From contig JAQFVV010000456.1 in assembly GCA_028023455.1 (NCBI GenBank), positions 124,001-188,000 of the forward strand: 64,000 bases of DNA. Direction: 5' to 3'. The translations under genes and the position numbers were made by a program. This stretch comes from Epiperipatus broadwayi (taxonomy: Eukaryota > Onychophora > Udeonychophora > Euonychophora > Peripatidae). Of the stretch, positions 36,497 to 49,224 are shown in pieces (positions within the stretch are counted from its first letter, which is position 1; every line of letters begins with the position of its first letter). The notes under the pieces are model-generated. The model made no database searches. It saw nothing but the letters and a program-made list of their open reading frames with translations, and had not been told where the DNA came from.

Positions 36497-37237
36497 TCAG
36501 TTAGTCAAAATATAATCCAATTCTGCCGTACCTTCATTTGGATGCTTCCATGTCCATTTCCTTTTAACATTTTTCTCAAAAAAAGAGTTCATAATATAAA
36601 GTTTTTCCTTTTCTGCAAACTCCACAAGTCTATGTCCTCTCTTATTTCTATTACCATAACCAAAATTACCTAAGTCTCCCATAACAATTTTAAAATATTG
36701 TTTACTCTGATCAAAAGCCTTTTGTACATCCATATAAAAATCTTCTATAACTTCATCACTATGAGAACTTGTTGGGGAATAAACATGAATTATCTGCATT
36801 TGGTATCTGCTATTAAGTTGTAAAACTAATCTTGCCACTCTGTCTGATACACCATCAATCTCCACAATGTTATTCTTCCATTTTTTATTTATAATGAATC
36901 CTACTCTACTTGTATTTCCAATATTTGTGCCTTTATAGTAGAGTATATGTCCATTTTTTAAATCAATTGTTTCTTTACCTTTTCTTCTAACTTCACAAAG
37001 TCCAATAATGTCCCATTTAATATAAGACAGTTCTTTTTCTAACTCTTGCAATCTTCCTTCACTTGAAAGTGATCTGCAGTTGTAAATACCTAAATAAAAA
37101 GTCATCATCAAATGGCAGCCTGAGTCCGCAATCAGGGGATTCTTAGCACCCTCCGCCTTCGGCCACCAACCGCTGCCTTGGTTGGTGACTTTACAGCCTC
37201 CTGGGAATAAGAGCCATGATTTATTTTTGTCTGTCAT
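36497..37237 (-). pseudogene. AP-like endonuclease of the RTE-type LINE
   Basis: A frame of 246 codons from ATG at 37,237. After ~45 leader residues, the exonuclease-endonuclease-phosphatase fold starts with LGIYNCRSLSSEGRLQELE. It continues through IKWDIIGLCEVRR (metal-binding Glu in an (S/C)E(V/T)R motif), IIHVYSPTSSHSDE (Y-P motif), GDLGNFGYGN where a normal copy reads GD(F/W)N-A-K-(V/I)-G, and WTWKHPNEGTAELDYILTN (a usual S/E-x-LDYI). The Asn of the GD-x-N motif is out of place, so catalysis is doubtful. The enzyme would nick target DNA to start reverse transcription. The frame ends in the middle of the domain's last motif through a frameshift. Confidence 0.85.
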
Positions 37238-37466
37238 GATTGTATATATTGAAAAAATATTCTTAAACTCGGAGATAAAAAGCCAATAAACTCACCATGC
37301 TGGCTAATGTGTGTTGGTGAGCAGCCCATCCATGTTCGTATACTATATGAATAATCACATAGTAATAACAGCTGCAACACAAGAATGTATGGAGTGGACA
37401 TTAGAAATTTGCCCTGCTCAGTTCCTTTGAGGCCTCCAAGAGGAATCAAAGTGTCTCCTTTCAGTT

Positions 37467-37660
37467 AATAACAAACTTCTTTCTGCAGCCAATTAGCCAT
37501 AGCAATGAATAAATAGTCATATATTATTTGTTTCTAGTAAATTGAATTTAATATGTTTTTGGTATGACCATTGAATTTTTTGTGTAATATAATTCTGATT
37601 GTGGCACTCTTCCATTCATTGAAACTATTTGTAAATTAATAAACAAATGAATTTATTAAA
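37467..37660. other. Spacer between LINE and foldback element
   Basis: AT-rich; nothing recognisable. Confidence 0.3.
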
Positions 37661-37807
37661 AAAAATCAAAGTCATATATCACATGACTCAATTTATAAGC
37701 TTGTAAATAAAAAATAAAGAGCTCTGCTAATTTGCTCTAACAAGCTTTCTTTTCTTTTTTTTACAAGCTTAAAAATTGAGTCATGTAATATATGACTTTG
37801 GATTTTT
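37661..37807. mobile_element. Foldback element, family A (short copy)
   Basis: Left arm 37,661-37,707 (AAAAATCAAAGTCATATATC, then ACATGACTCAA and AAGCTTGTAAA) and right arm 37,760-37,807 are inverted copies around a ~52-base loop. The arm sequence and the AAAGAGCTC...AACAAG loop edge match the start of the larger element at 44,304. Confidence 0.75.
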
Positions 37808-39232
37808 TGTTCACTATTTATAGTTTTTGCTTTAAGGTCTTAAGCAATGTTATATTGCTATTAATATATGGTTTGGCTGAAGATCTCTCAGCTCCATATA
37901 GCTATGTAAGTTATATAGCTAGGTTTGAAGACACTTAGGTGTCTAAAAATTTCAGATTTTCTCTTCAATAGTTAACTTTTTAGATAAATGCTGGCTTTGG
38001 CTTGATATTTTTAGATCTGGTGTCTGAAGCTATCCTAGAACTTCACTGAGGAGCATCAAAGCATGAAACCATTGGTCTGAGGCTAAGGAGTGGTTTTCAA
38101 GCTAGAGATTTTAAATGCTTTGTTTAGCTGGAATTTATCGATAAAGCTTGTTAAAGTAAAATGAATGTATAATTTTAAAGATAACTTGCATGTACAGTAA
38201 TGTATCTTACTAATATAAATGAAGTAAAGCATCCAATCTTTTGGCACTGTTTCTTCATGATTTCACTTTCTGAAGAAAAGGTTTATTTTTCTCTTATCGT
38301 CAATCAGATTCTATATTCTATGAATATTTTTTGTGTAATGAATTGGATCAGCTGGTATGATTCAATCAGTTATATCAATATTGTATTTTATTTGTATAAA
38401 GAAAAAATATTTATATTGTTGGCTGTTTTTTGAAACTGATTCACTTTATCTTATGAATATCTGTCTGGTGTTGATTCTTTTTTTTTTTTAGTTTAACAAT
38501 CCATGATTAACTTCTAAAAACTGAAAGATTCATATTACTCATCTGTTACTAATCTTAATTCATTTGTATCACTAAATCTGAAATATCAAAATTTTCATTA
38601 TATTTAATTACGAAATGAAACGTTAATTATAGCAAGTTTAACATTAATATTTTTTTTCAGATTTTTTTTTTCATATACAGAGATTGTGAATATATAATAG
38701 GCAGACATTTTAAAGCTAAACATTAAAACTATGTATAAATTAAAACACAAACATTTATTTTAATAGTTTCCAAAATTTCAATTTTTATTGCCTGATGAAT
38801 TTTCTAAAACTGTTATTTAAACTTATACAAAGTTATATTATTAATAATAAATGTGTGATAAATAGATACAATGTTTAAATAATTTATGACTGAGTTTATT
38901 GTATAAAATACTGACAGATATAAGTCTAGTTTAAATGTCAAAGAAAAATGCCATAAATAGAGCCTTTCGTCTTTAAAATGTAAATTTGCTTATTGATTTT
39001 CAAATTTTTCATCATAAAAAAAATTGTTGAACTTTTAAAATTTTAGTATTTAATCTTACCGTATTTTTAATATGATATACATGTGAATTTAATGCTTGAC
39101 ATGAATGAAAATGATTTTATAATGACATAGGTATATATAAGATATAAAATTGAACTGAGGATTTTTGTCTATATTCATCCTCCAATCTATCTCAAACAAC
39201 TGACCACATGGTCACATACACGTGAAAAAGAG
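37808..39232. other. Intergenic stretch, nothing firm
   Basis: The stretch includes a GC-richer patch (37,840-38,120) with local inverted motifs such as AGCTATG...ATATAGCT, but no frame or family that I recognise. Confidence 0.35.
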
Positions 39233-39768
39233 AGATGATTCCCACCATACATACTTTGTGCAGAGCCAGCGCTTATAAGTTGGGCCAGATCATAATCTCC
39301 TATGCACATATAAAAACAATGATTGGGTTTTATTATGATAGCAATTCTTAAAACTTTAATGGACAGACTTCAATCTTCTCATCCTTCCAACTATTCAAAC
39401 ATCCGTTTCATTAAAAAACTGATAAATGAAAATTTCAAAACCTTTAGTACATTTGATAATGAAGTCATACCCATGTAGACATTATGTCAATCAATTCCAT
39501 CATATTGTGAAACCATAATATATCCATATATTAACAGAAGATGGGTGGGCCAATCTTATAGATATAATCTATTTCCAAAGCAATATGTAACTTTCCTATT
39601 CATTCATTTGGAAGAGTGAGAAGATTGAAGCATGTCTATTAAAGTTTAAGAAATCGCTATCCTAATATAAACCAAGCATTGATTATAAATATGTGTGGGA
39701 GATTATGATCTGATTCAACTGATGAGTTCTGGTTTTGCACAAAATATGTATATTAGGGATCATTTTCA
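39233..39768. mobile_element. Foldback element, family C (long copy)
   Basis: Arms of about 165 bases. The left one runs from GATGATTCCCACCATACATA through CAGATCATAATCTCC, CTTTAATGGACAG and CTTCTCATCCTTCCAA. The right arm (39,608-39,768) is its inverted, somewhat diverged copy. The interior of ~200 bases has no ORF. It shares its inner arm with 32,482-32,738. A non-autonomous DNA transposon is the likely nature. Confidence 0.7.
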
Positions 39769-40169
39769 CATATATTTTTATTTTAAGTAATATCTTTATT
39801 AACAGAAATGAAAAAAAAATTACATTGCATTTCACTTTCTCAATATTATTTTCACACTCATGGTCTTATATGATTCTCACTTTTTGGATGATGATTGTTA
39901 ATTAAATAAAAATTTTATTCCAATATCTCACACAATGTAAATCATGTGCATTCCCAAATCATTTCTATCACCCTCTTTGGAAGGTATCTTTAGCATTTGT
40001 TAAAATATTTATTCCATTCTTTTTATAATTTCCTTTGCCAATTATATCTTTTATTGGCAAATATCATACCACACCTTATTGACCATATTGTCTTTAAAAT
40101 ATTCACCAAAACCATTGCATTATGTGGATAAAAATATTTAATGTCATGCAGCACAATCTTTTCAAATTT

Positions 40170-42030
40170 ATAATTGGAGTATGGAATATATCTGTTTAAA
40201 TGCATTACAACCTTCAAACAAACATAAAAAAGTCTCCTCTTTGGTCCTACAAAACATACATAAAGTCTCCAAATTTATATTTAACTTTATATTTAAATAT
40301 ATATGCCATTCAAAAATTAAAAAATAAATTTCATATAGGATTGAGGACACTTTGACCCATGAGTATGCTTCTCTATTTATTTGACCTTTCAAATTCTTAT
40401 ATTTGATGTTGATCAAGCTGGTCAGATTTAAGCCATATTGCAAGTCTTTGTATACTATGAATAAATGTGCCAAAAAGGATCTTTCTTTCCTTATTTTATT
40501 AATTATATTTACTTCCAATAATGGTGGATTAAAACATTGGCTTTGTATCACATTAAGGTATATTCTTGCTTTAATGTAAAATACATATAATCATGGTTCA
40601 ATAAAGTTAAGGCCTCCCTAATTAATTAGTAATTGTAATACTGAAATTAACAGAAGGTGTGATGCTTTTCCCTAAATCTTTGCTATTTGATATATTTTAG
40701 TTATTGTTATATTGTATAAATTCAATCAGGTACCATAATATCCTCAAATTCCTGTTACTATAGCATTAAATATTTTGGCCTGTAACTTCATAAAGTCTTA
40801 TTCGATGAAAAGTTCTTAATTTTTGTTTTATAATATTTTATTTCATACTACTTTAAAGAGATTTCCAAAAAACTATGGCACTACTTGGTAATTGCATGGT
40901 ATCTTTTTACCTGTATCCAGTTGCAGCAAATTTCATTGGCCCTGTTTTCCTTTGGAAATTTTTTAATGTATCCATGACGGTCTGAATATTATAAACATTC
41001 TGGATTATTATTATCACCTCACCTGTAAAAATGGTTACTGCTATCTTCACACCCAGATGAAGTAATAAAGATCGAGTACTTGTCCTTTTATTTCTTTACC
41101 AAAGAGTCTATATAAATAGCAAAGAAAAATGCAGCCAATGATGACCCATGTGGAGTTACTCTACTTAGAATAAAAAAGGTAGAGCTTCTTACAAATTTTT
41201 TTATTGATATTCTAATATTTTTATATAGATTTTAACAGCCTGAACTAAAAATTTGTGTTCAGGCATTAATTGATTTAATGATTTTAGCAGATAGCCCAAT
41301 CTACTAAGTTAATGGCTGACTTACAGTCGATTTGTATAGCATAATATTGTGTCAATTTTAATTTTTTAGTATACTTTATTGCTTCCTGGATTTTCATTGC
41401 TGCATTCACTGCCTTTCTTCCTTTTATATCGTGTGCAGATGAAATTTTAACATTTATCAACTGATGTAATTTTTTAGCAATATTCTACCTAGTACTTTTG
41501 AATCAATATCCTCAATTGAAATATGTCTCAGATCCTTCATAGTTAGTGTCTGAACAGTCTTTTCTTTCTTCACACTGAACATTACTCTGTTATTCATTTA
41601 TGGCTAATCGATCTTTTCATAACACATTTGATTAAAATATTTCCACATTGCTTGTTTTAAGACATAATTCATTAGTTTATAAACAAACAATGGAATTTAA
41701 TCATTTGCCAAGATTATTTGCTTCTTTAATTTGTTAATTTCTTGTTGTATTTTATCTTTAGTTATATATTCCCTCACTCTTCTATTACACTGTTCTTGTA
41801 TGCATTTACATAACTTTTAACTTCATCAATTTTTTTAGCATCTCTCACATATATCCATCTGCTTGTATTCCCAAATACAAATTTGTTTCCATCTTTTTTA
41901 TTGCAGAAATACCTTTGGTGTGTAGCATATAAACTTTTGCATAGTTAATCAGTGGCTTTGATAAATTTCCCAACTCGGTATTAGCTTTCTAATTTTTCTT
42001 GTTTTTTTCAGTGCCAGTTACAAAATGTAT
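40170..42030 (-). pseudogene. Reverse transcriptase relic of a second LINE (not RTE)
   Basis: Minus-strand fragments in order: INKLKKQII...IPLFVYKLMN (fingers, ~41,640-41,770), AIQIDCKSAINLVDWAI (motif A-like, first Asp, ~41,290-41,350), RVTPHGSSLAAFFFAIYIDS (motif B, usually RG-PQGS-LSP-LF-IYI, ~41,100-41,160). After a gap comes a C-terminal cysteine motif, LCMFCRTKEETFLCLFEGC (~40,190-40,260), corresponding to the C-x2-C...H-x4-C zinc knuckle at the end of many LINE proteins, with its His lost. One frame of 127 codons survives at 40,168-40,551. The motif style suggests the I/Jockey/R1 side of LINE diversity rather than RTE, but clade cannot be fixed by eye. Many stops: inactive. Confidence 0.65.
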
Positions 42031-42540
42031 TTCTATTTTTTAGAGTCTTTATATAATGATTATATGATAATACTTAAATTACAACTCATAATTATATATA
42101 AAATTTTAACGGAGGTATGATTAATTATATATTTTAAACTACAAAGTTTTTTTTTTAAAACTACATCATCAAAAATGGAAATCAATGAAATCCAGTATGC
42201 TGTTCTTTCATATAAATTATAATAAATAATATAAAAAATCATACATAATAGCTATATAAATAAATATATGTATATAATGCCCATGCATATAAGTTTTATT
42301 ATTCATTATAATATTATTTAACTACATATAAACAGAAGTTTTCATAATATCTTTTCTGATTTTTTTTTAAAAGAAATATATGTCAGTTGAAAATTTGATG
42401 GTCTTGATTTCTTTTGGTCTTTAAAAAGCTAGACAGACAATTTATTGAAAATAGGGAATTAATATATGTGTAGATTAATTCCTCAGGTTCAGCACTGTGA
42501 AGAACAACATACATGATCATCATTTGTTATGCTTGCTTAT

Positions 42541-43431
42541 AACTTTTATTAGACCAGGCAAAACTCTCCATATAGTATTGCCACTCAGTTCAAGCCAGAG
42601 TAATCAATGGATGCCAGAAGGCTTGTTCATAAAATCCCCATTTATCCCCTACTCATCCAATATCCCCAGACTAGTTTTTGGCTTGTGGCCTTCATCAGTG
42701 AGGAGTCTCGGATATGAGAGCACTGCACCTAGATCATAGGATCTAATGCAATCCTCCATCAGCCACCTTTTATCTCTACTTAACTACAAAACTATGAGTC
42801 TTGTCAAGCATTGGTGGTCAAGTAGTCAGCACAGCCGCCTTACAAACAGTTGTCCTAAATTTGCAGGTTCTCTTGCCGGCTGATGCTATGACACATGAAA
42901 AAAAACTATGATTCTTAAATTGAAAACATAATATTTTCAATCCAAGGTCCTCAGCTTATATAGTCATATAGATATGAACTCAGTTCAGTACCAATACATT
43001 TTGGTGTCTTTGGTTTTTCAACAACCATAGCTACCACTATCCTATTAGGCAGGATTGGTTTTAAGCCAATAAAGATCGCATGATCACCATTTCCTATGCT
43101 TGCTTATAACTGTTATTAAAAGAAGCAAATATAACTATATAAGCTGATGAGCTTGGATTGAAAATATTATTGTGTTTTTAATTTAAAACCCATAGTTTTG
43201 TAGTTAAGTAGAGGTAAAAGGTGACTGCTGGAGGGTTGCACTAGATCCTAAGATCTAGATGCAGTGCTCTCAGATTCAAGGCTTCTCACTGATGAAGGCC
43301 ACAGCCAGAAACTAATCTGGGGATATTGGATGAGTAGGCACTAGATGGGGATTTTATGTGCAAGCCTTCTGGAATCCATTGATTACTCTGGTTTGCACTG
43401 AGTGGCAATACTAGTTTTGCCTATTTTAAGA
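42541..43431. mobile_element. Foldback element, family B (full copy, ~890 bp)
   Basis: The two halves are inverted copies along almost their whole length. Landmarks on the left are CCAGGCAAAACTCTCC, GAGTAATCAATGGATGCCAG, TATCCCCAGACTAG, TTCATCAGTGAGGAG and CTTAACTACAAAACTATGA; each is mirrored on the right between 43,185 and 43,431. The central ~250 bases contain a further direct copy of a CATGATCA(T)CATTT..TATGCTTGCTTATAAC block (also at 42,515). No ORF. A transcript would fold into a ~400-bp duplex. Confidence 0.75.
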
Positions 43432-44300
43432 ACAACATAATTGGCTAACATTCTAAAATAAAAATATTGTATTTCTATTTTTATTTTGTAATTAATTTTC
43501 TGATTAATTTTCAGTTTCAGAATGGTTAAAAAATCATTTAAAAGATCATAGAAATTTTATGTATAAATATCATACTAGTTATCTATTTCACAGTCTAAAG
43601 TATTTATATAGTTACAAAATTTTAACATATAGTAATAATATCAAACAGCATTTTTCTTTTCATCTAAATTTTCTCCATTTTCATATAATATATTAATAAA
43701 CAATGTAAAATATTTTGTTTTATCTTTGATAATCAAATAGGATTTCGTAATTATTTACAAATGAATAAATCTTTTGTTTTAATTACTGTACATTATAATG
43801 AAAACATTTTCTAATTTGTTTTAAATTATGTTATTTTTAACATTGATATTAAGATGTGGGTATGTGTCATGTGATGTGTTTAAAATCTATTTTCATATAT
43901 ACAAACTGTTTTTTTCTCACTACATTCTTTTCAAAATTAAATGATGAAGTTGAAGATTTTCTTTGACATTATGTGACTATTGAAAAATGTTTATTTATAT
44001 AAATGGTAGTGATGTAGTTACAGAGATTATACATTAAAATAATTCCATTCAGATACAGTGGATTTTAGTTTTATCTTTTTATTTTTTCCAAATTAGTCTT
44101 CCTATTTCATCTAAATTATCATTACAATATATATTTATAATTGGCCTACTTAATTTCATTTAACTTATTTAAACACTATTGTAGTATTTCGTATTATTAT
44201 TAATAATGACAGTGAACGTGAATATATATGTATATGTAATATCTTCTGGGAGTATCTAATACCAGTCAGGCAGTGATAAAACAATAAACAATATTACATA
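43432..44300. other. Intergenic stretch, nothing recognisable
   Basis: AT-rich; no supported frame or repeat. Confidence 0.4.
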
Positions 44301-44303
44301 AGA

Positions 44304-44589
44304 AATCAAGTCATATGTCACATGACCTAATTTAACAAGCTTGTATTACAAATGTTATATAAAGAGCTCGCAAATAAGCTCTTAACAAGTTTTTCAGAAT
44401 ATCCTCAATCCCAGACCAGTTTCTGCTACTGGCGATGAGGTGCTAGGATATTCAAGCATGGCTGGCATTTTTAATCTAATGCTTAAATATCCTACCACCT
44501 CACTGAGAAAGACAGTAGCAGAAACTGGTATGGGGTTGTGGATATTCTGCAATGCTTGTTAAGAGCTTATTTGTTAGCTCTTTATATAA
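44304..44589. mobile_element. Foldback element, family A (right arm truncated by the gypsy LTR)
   Basis: The outer left arm (TCATATGTCACATGACCTAA, then AACAAGCTTGT) matches the element at 37,661. Inner arms TTATATAAAGAGCTCGCAAA...CTCTTAACAAG and their inverse ending at 44,588 enclose two copies of a CC(A)GACCAGTTTCTGCTACTG-type motif in opposite orientation. The right arm stops at TTTATATAAAA, where the LTR of the next element begins, so the outer part of the right arm is missing. Confidence 0.65.
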
Positions 44590-45258
44590 AAAAACAACAT
44601 GCACAAAAATTTATATATAACAATATTTATTCAACAACAATTATCTCGTAAAAAGTATTAATTATGTAATACTCCATAAAATCAAATAATTTCTAATTTA
44701 TTATCTAGTTGGAATAAGTATTATTTACCTTAGGAATCAACTAATCTCATATATTTTTTCCAATTTACAAGCTTCTTGCACATATACTGACCCATATTAG
44801 AAAAAAACATATACTTCTTTAGAAACAACTATTGTTAAATAATTTAAATCTCTTTAATGGACAATAGACTATTTCTGTATGCAAAGAACTCTTTTAAAGT
44901 TCCATCCTTTATTGGCATCCACAATTTATTCATTTATTTAACCATAATTTTATTACTACTTTTCACTTGTGATTCAATTAGCTTCAGTTAATTACCCTTT
45001 CTTTTGGTAACTCTTTTTATCTGACAACAAATACTTTTCCCACTACTCTACTTTGACTCCATGGGGTTTTATTTATTTACTCTGTTCATTTGTAGGTAAA
45101 TATCTTTATTTGCATACAAATTTTATTCATTTCAATTTGCTATTGGAGTGATCTTTTTGTAAATTTTCTAGAGTAATTTCAAAAATGTAAAATAATCTTT
45201 ACATATTTCCAAAATTAAATGCTTTTTATTTGCAAATATGTTTTATGCACACATATAT
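44590..45258 (-). mobile_element. Left (3') LTR of a decayed Ty3/gypsy element
   Basis: This ~670-base segment is a diverged direct repeat of 49,225-49,875. Shared blocks, in order: AACAACATGCACA, CTCTTGCACAT-like, AAACAACTATTGTTA, TTTAATGGACA, TCACTTG, TCTGACAAC, CATACAAATTTTATTCA, TTTTCTAGAGTA. The long divergence shows an old insertion. Ends are blurred; exact TG...CA borders and target duplication cannot be set by eye. Confidence 0.75.
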
Positions 45259-48200
45259 TCCACAACTCCCTTTATTCTAAAAATAATAGACTCACTAGTC
45301 TACATGCTCTCTAGACTTGACAGATCATAAGTGAATACATGGAGTTTTGGGAGTAGATCTCTTTTTTTTTCTATTGAGGTAGTTGTACCTTGTTTCTTTT
45401 CATGTAAACACTCCTTTTTTATCACTTAATTGATCTTGATTCAGGTCACTATTTTGACCATCTAATAAAGTACATTTTTTCTACTTCATTCACTAACAAA
45501 TTATTTTTATAAATGTTCAGTGATGACTTATCAAAACCAAGATATGATTCTCACTCATTTTCTCATTTGACAAATTGTAATTGTTTTGATAACATTTCAC
45601 TATCAGTCATCTATTTACTTTAGAGAATAATGCATATCCATATTCTTTCTCCTACTTGGAATTTTTTCCAATTATGATTTGTATCTTTTTTACTAATAGA
45701 TGGCAACAATCTGGTCTGGTGAATATGGAATTAACAATCCATCACTAACTCTGCTGGAGTTTTATTTATTACTGTACTCAACATAAAATGTTGATTATAT
45801 GTCAACCAACATGGTTATTAAATGTTTTACTGCTTTCCCTTTTATTCTATCATTTTCAGAATGATGAGGTGGAATAACAATATGTTTAATCTCTTTATCC
45901 TGCAAATAACCCTTAAACATCTGCAAAGTAAGGCCTGTATTATCATCTGTCCCTACTACCTCCAGATAATCATGCATATCAAATATTTCACTCAGTGATG
46001 TTATTGTATATTACATACTCATGCTGTTTACTATTTCAGTCCATCAGAAGAATGAATCAACTACTATCAGTATTTATGTATCCATTTAAAGTTCCTGCAT
46101 AATCTAAATGAATATGTGTTCAAGGGGACATAGCTCTTTCCAAGATTCCAATTATTTGAGTTGCATTTTTGAAGTTTGTTAGCAATTAGTACATTTTTAA
46201 GCACCTTCTCAATGTTACCACTTAAATTTGGGCACCATATTATGATCAGACAAGCGCTTTTTTTTCCTCACACTTCATGGATGATTATGCAGAAGGTTTG
46301 TCTTTGGGATAAAAGAGTATGAAATATGTTATTTGTATACAATTATTGCAGACTGCAGAACTATCTAATATGTTTCAGATTAGTTTTACTTCTCCCCTAG
46401 GATGAAATTTTAGATCAGCCATATTTTATTCACTTCATGAGTAAGATACATCCATAGCCTTTTTTAGTTAAATTGGCTACAACTGAACTATTATAATTTA
46501 TAAAGTGTAATACATCTATGTAGTTAATTCCTTAACTACATATTCCTTCTTACTACTAGATAACTGCGATAGGGCATCAGTGTGTCCAATTTGTTCCTAG
46601 TTTATGGACTAGTTTATAGTGATAACTTGATAAGATATTAATATAATATAGCATGTGTTAACTTACATGTTTAATAATTTTTTTCCTGATGCTGAATATT
46701 CTCAAAGAAGTGATGTTCCTTGCAGATCTGAAATTTTAGTTATAAATATATTGGTGAAATTTCTTAGTGGTGAAAACCATTGCTAATGCTGCCTCGTCAA
46801 TTTTGACTGTATTTTTTTGGGGGCTGATTACAATACTCTTGAAATATAAGCTACTGGAAGTTCATATCTATAACACAGATGGAACAAGAAAGATGCAATA
46901 CTGTATTCCAAAACATTAGTTGTTATTATAACATCTAAATTGTTACAGTAATAAACCAACAATTTTATCAGATGATAAAGGATCTTTTGCTTTTTTGAAA
47001 GCCAAATCTTGTTATATGGTCTATGGCCAACATTGTTTCTTTTTCAGAGACTGCTAAATCAGTGGCAAACTGTGTAACTTATTTTTGCTTTTTTGAAAGA
47101 AATCTTGTTTGCTGTTCTATGTCTCACATTGTTCTTTTCAAAAACTGGTAGCATCAATGACAACCAATATGACTTCCCTTTCAAAATAGTTGAAAATGCC
47201 AATTCCTCTACATTTTTAGGTTTCTCAAAATTTTTAATGCCTTTACTTTGTCTGGATTAGAGTACATTTCATTTGCATTTATTATATGTCTGAGAAACTT
47301 TATATCTTTAGTGTAGCAATTGCCTTTATTAATATTTATTTAGCTCTCACTTATTTAACTTTGCATAGATTGTATTCACTTACTTTTCTAATTTCATATC
47401 CATCTTAGGAAAACCCAAAATGTATTCTAAATAGGAAATCACACCATCCCTAAATCTGGAAAGCATGTTCATTTTTGCCTGAAAAATTGTTTGGCACTAG
47501 TGTGGTATTATAAAGCAATTTATTGTACTTATACAATCCCTTATGCATAGTCAGTGTTAACATTTCTGATAATTTTTCAATTACTGTTATTTGATAAAAT
47601 GCTATATTCTACCTTCATAAATTAACTAGTTTTTCATAATGATACTAGCACTTTGCATATGCTTGAGATTGGGTATGAGCCTTTATTTATATTTTTATTC
47701 AATCTGACTCTATAATCGCTATACAATCTTAGATTTCTATCTGCTTTTATTATCATAATCACTGGTGTGGCCCAAGACAAATCTTCAGTTGAAATTAAGA
47801 TTTGTTTTAGAGACCATCTTATACAATGTTCTTATTTTCTATTATGAATGGCACCTTGCATGGCTTCTAAATAATTGATTGTGCATTTTTAATCAACTCT
47901 ATAGCCACTGACTGATCAGGCTTGATAATCCTAAGTATCTCTTCATATTAGAATTTTGACTTGAACTATTTTTATCACATCTACATAAATGTCTAGAGAT
48001 TGAAACCAGCTTCTATCCAGAAATAGATCAATATCAAATTAAACTTAACTTTACTGATACTACAACTTTTTCACATGTATCTATTTTATTTCCACTAATG
48101 TCTGCAGTAGTTATATCTTCATTTTGAAGTTTAGACTTACTATACATTTCAGTGACTTTTATTCTGTACACTTCCATTATTACATTTTGACAGCAAATAT

Positions 48201-49224
48201 CCATATCTATTAATATATAGTACATTTCAATGTTGTATAAGCATCTTTATATTAATATCTTATAATTTATCCCTCACATTTTTGTAGTCCAACCTTTGCT
48301 TGTTGATAGTTCTCCACTCTTTAAAATAAAAGACAGCTGCTAAATGTTTTTTTTCACAATTTCTGTATGTTTTATTTTTATATTTGCAGTTATTTCTCAA
48401 ATGTCTAGATTTATTGCAATAATGATGAATTTCATCTTTTTTCCTTACTGGTTTTGGAAATTTTTTTCTTTTTGTACTGTCAGTGAGATATTCTCTAATT
48501 GTTGTGGCAATAGAAAATCTGATGTTTTATTTAGCATAGTTTCCTGTGTGACATACTTCCTTGTGTCCATTTATAATTTAGGTTCAGGTTGCTCAACAAT
48601 ACTTTCCTGAAATTCTTGTCTCTTATGCCATATAGGAATTGTTTTAATAACATGTCATTAATTTTGGAACCAAACTTATAGTCTTTAGCTAACTTTCTTA
48701 CAATTAAGTTGTAGACCATATATTTTTCATGAAACAATTGTTTCCTTTTTTGCATCTCAGCAAAGCTATCTATTTGGATATTCCCAAACTAAAATAACCT
48801 ACATAATTTCTCAATAACTTTTTATATAGAATATCTTTGAGTCATTTGGGATCGGTTAAGCTATTTTCCATCTGTATTACATTCTGATTTGCAAAATACA
48901 GAAGTGTAGACATTTTCAAATACCTAACTCTACTTTATCTATGAGGATATAATATTCTACATGTTCAATGTAATTCTTCCATGAGACAACATTATTAATG
49001 TTGAATTCCCAAATGGTAGTATTCAATACCACCTTTTTCAGTTTAAACACAAGTTCTTTTCAAATAACTCTAAGAGTAGCTTTTCTACAATTATCTCATC
49101 CCAAATTAATGTGTCAACTTGTGCTATTCTGCTACGAACTTCAGCTATCCTGCGCAATTTCAGTTATTGATTTACACCATTCTGCTATATCCTGAAAGTA
49201 TGTAAAATCAGTTTATTAGTGATA
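45259..49224 (-). pseudogene. Ty3/gypsy gag-pol relic
   Basis: Minus-strand fragments in the order expected from right to left. Gag is VVSWKNYIEHVEYYILIDKV (~48,940-49,000) and KLAKDYKFGSKINDMLLKQF with GIRD (48,531-48,755). A zinc-knuckle region is HYCNKSRHLRNNCKYKNKTY (~48,380-48,440, cysteines partly lost). RT is FQAKMNMLSRFRDGVISYLE (~47,400-47,480, where YLDD has become YLEY). Integrase is HIHLDYAGTLNG (first catalytic Asp, ~46,090-46,130), and TDDNTGLTLQMFKGYL (second Asp) with PPHHSENDRIKGKAV at 45,795-45,977, in which the third catalytic residue Glu of the usual (N)G-x-(A)ER(A) motif is gone. Frameshifts and stops are everywhere. Internal duplications occur at 46,985-47,170. Confidence 0.8.

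Larger units (their letters stand above)
34325..37466 (-). mobile_element. RTE-type LINE, near full coding length but broken
   Basis: A single minus-strand element: 5' leader (~37,240-37,466), AP-type endonuclease (36,497-37,150), a linker, reverse transcriptase (35,830 down to 34,900) and a C-terminal domain to the stop at 34,342. The 3' end is a (GAT)n tail at 34,329-34,345, typical of RTE elements. At ~3.1 kb it is about the usual length for the RTE clade. Frameshifts near 36,500, 35,900, 35,500, 35,140 and 34,790 break the single ORF, so it cannot move by itself. The same family left the rearranged copy at 30.0-31.1 kb. Confidence 0.85.
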
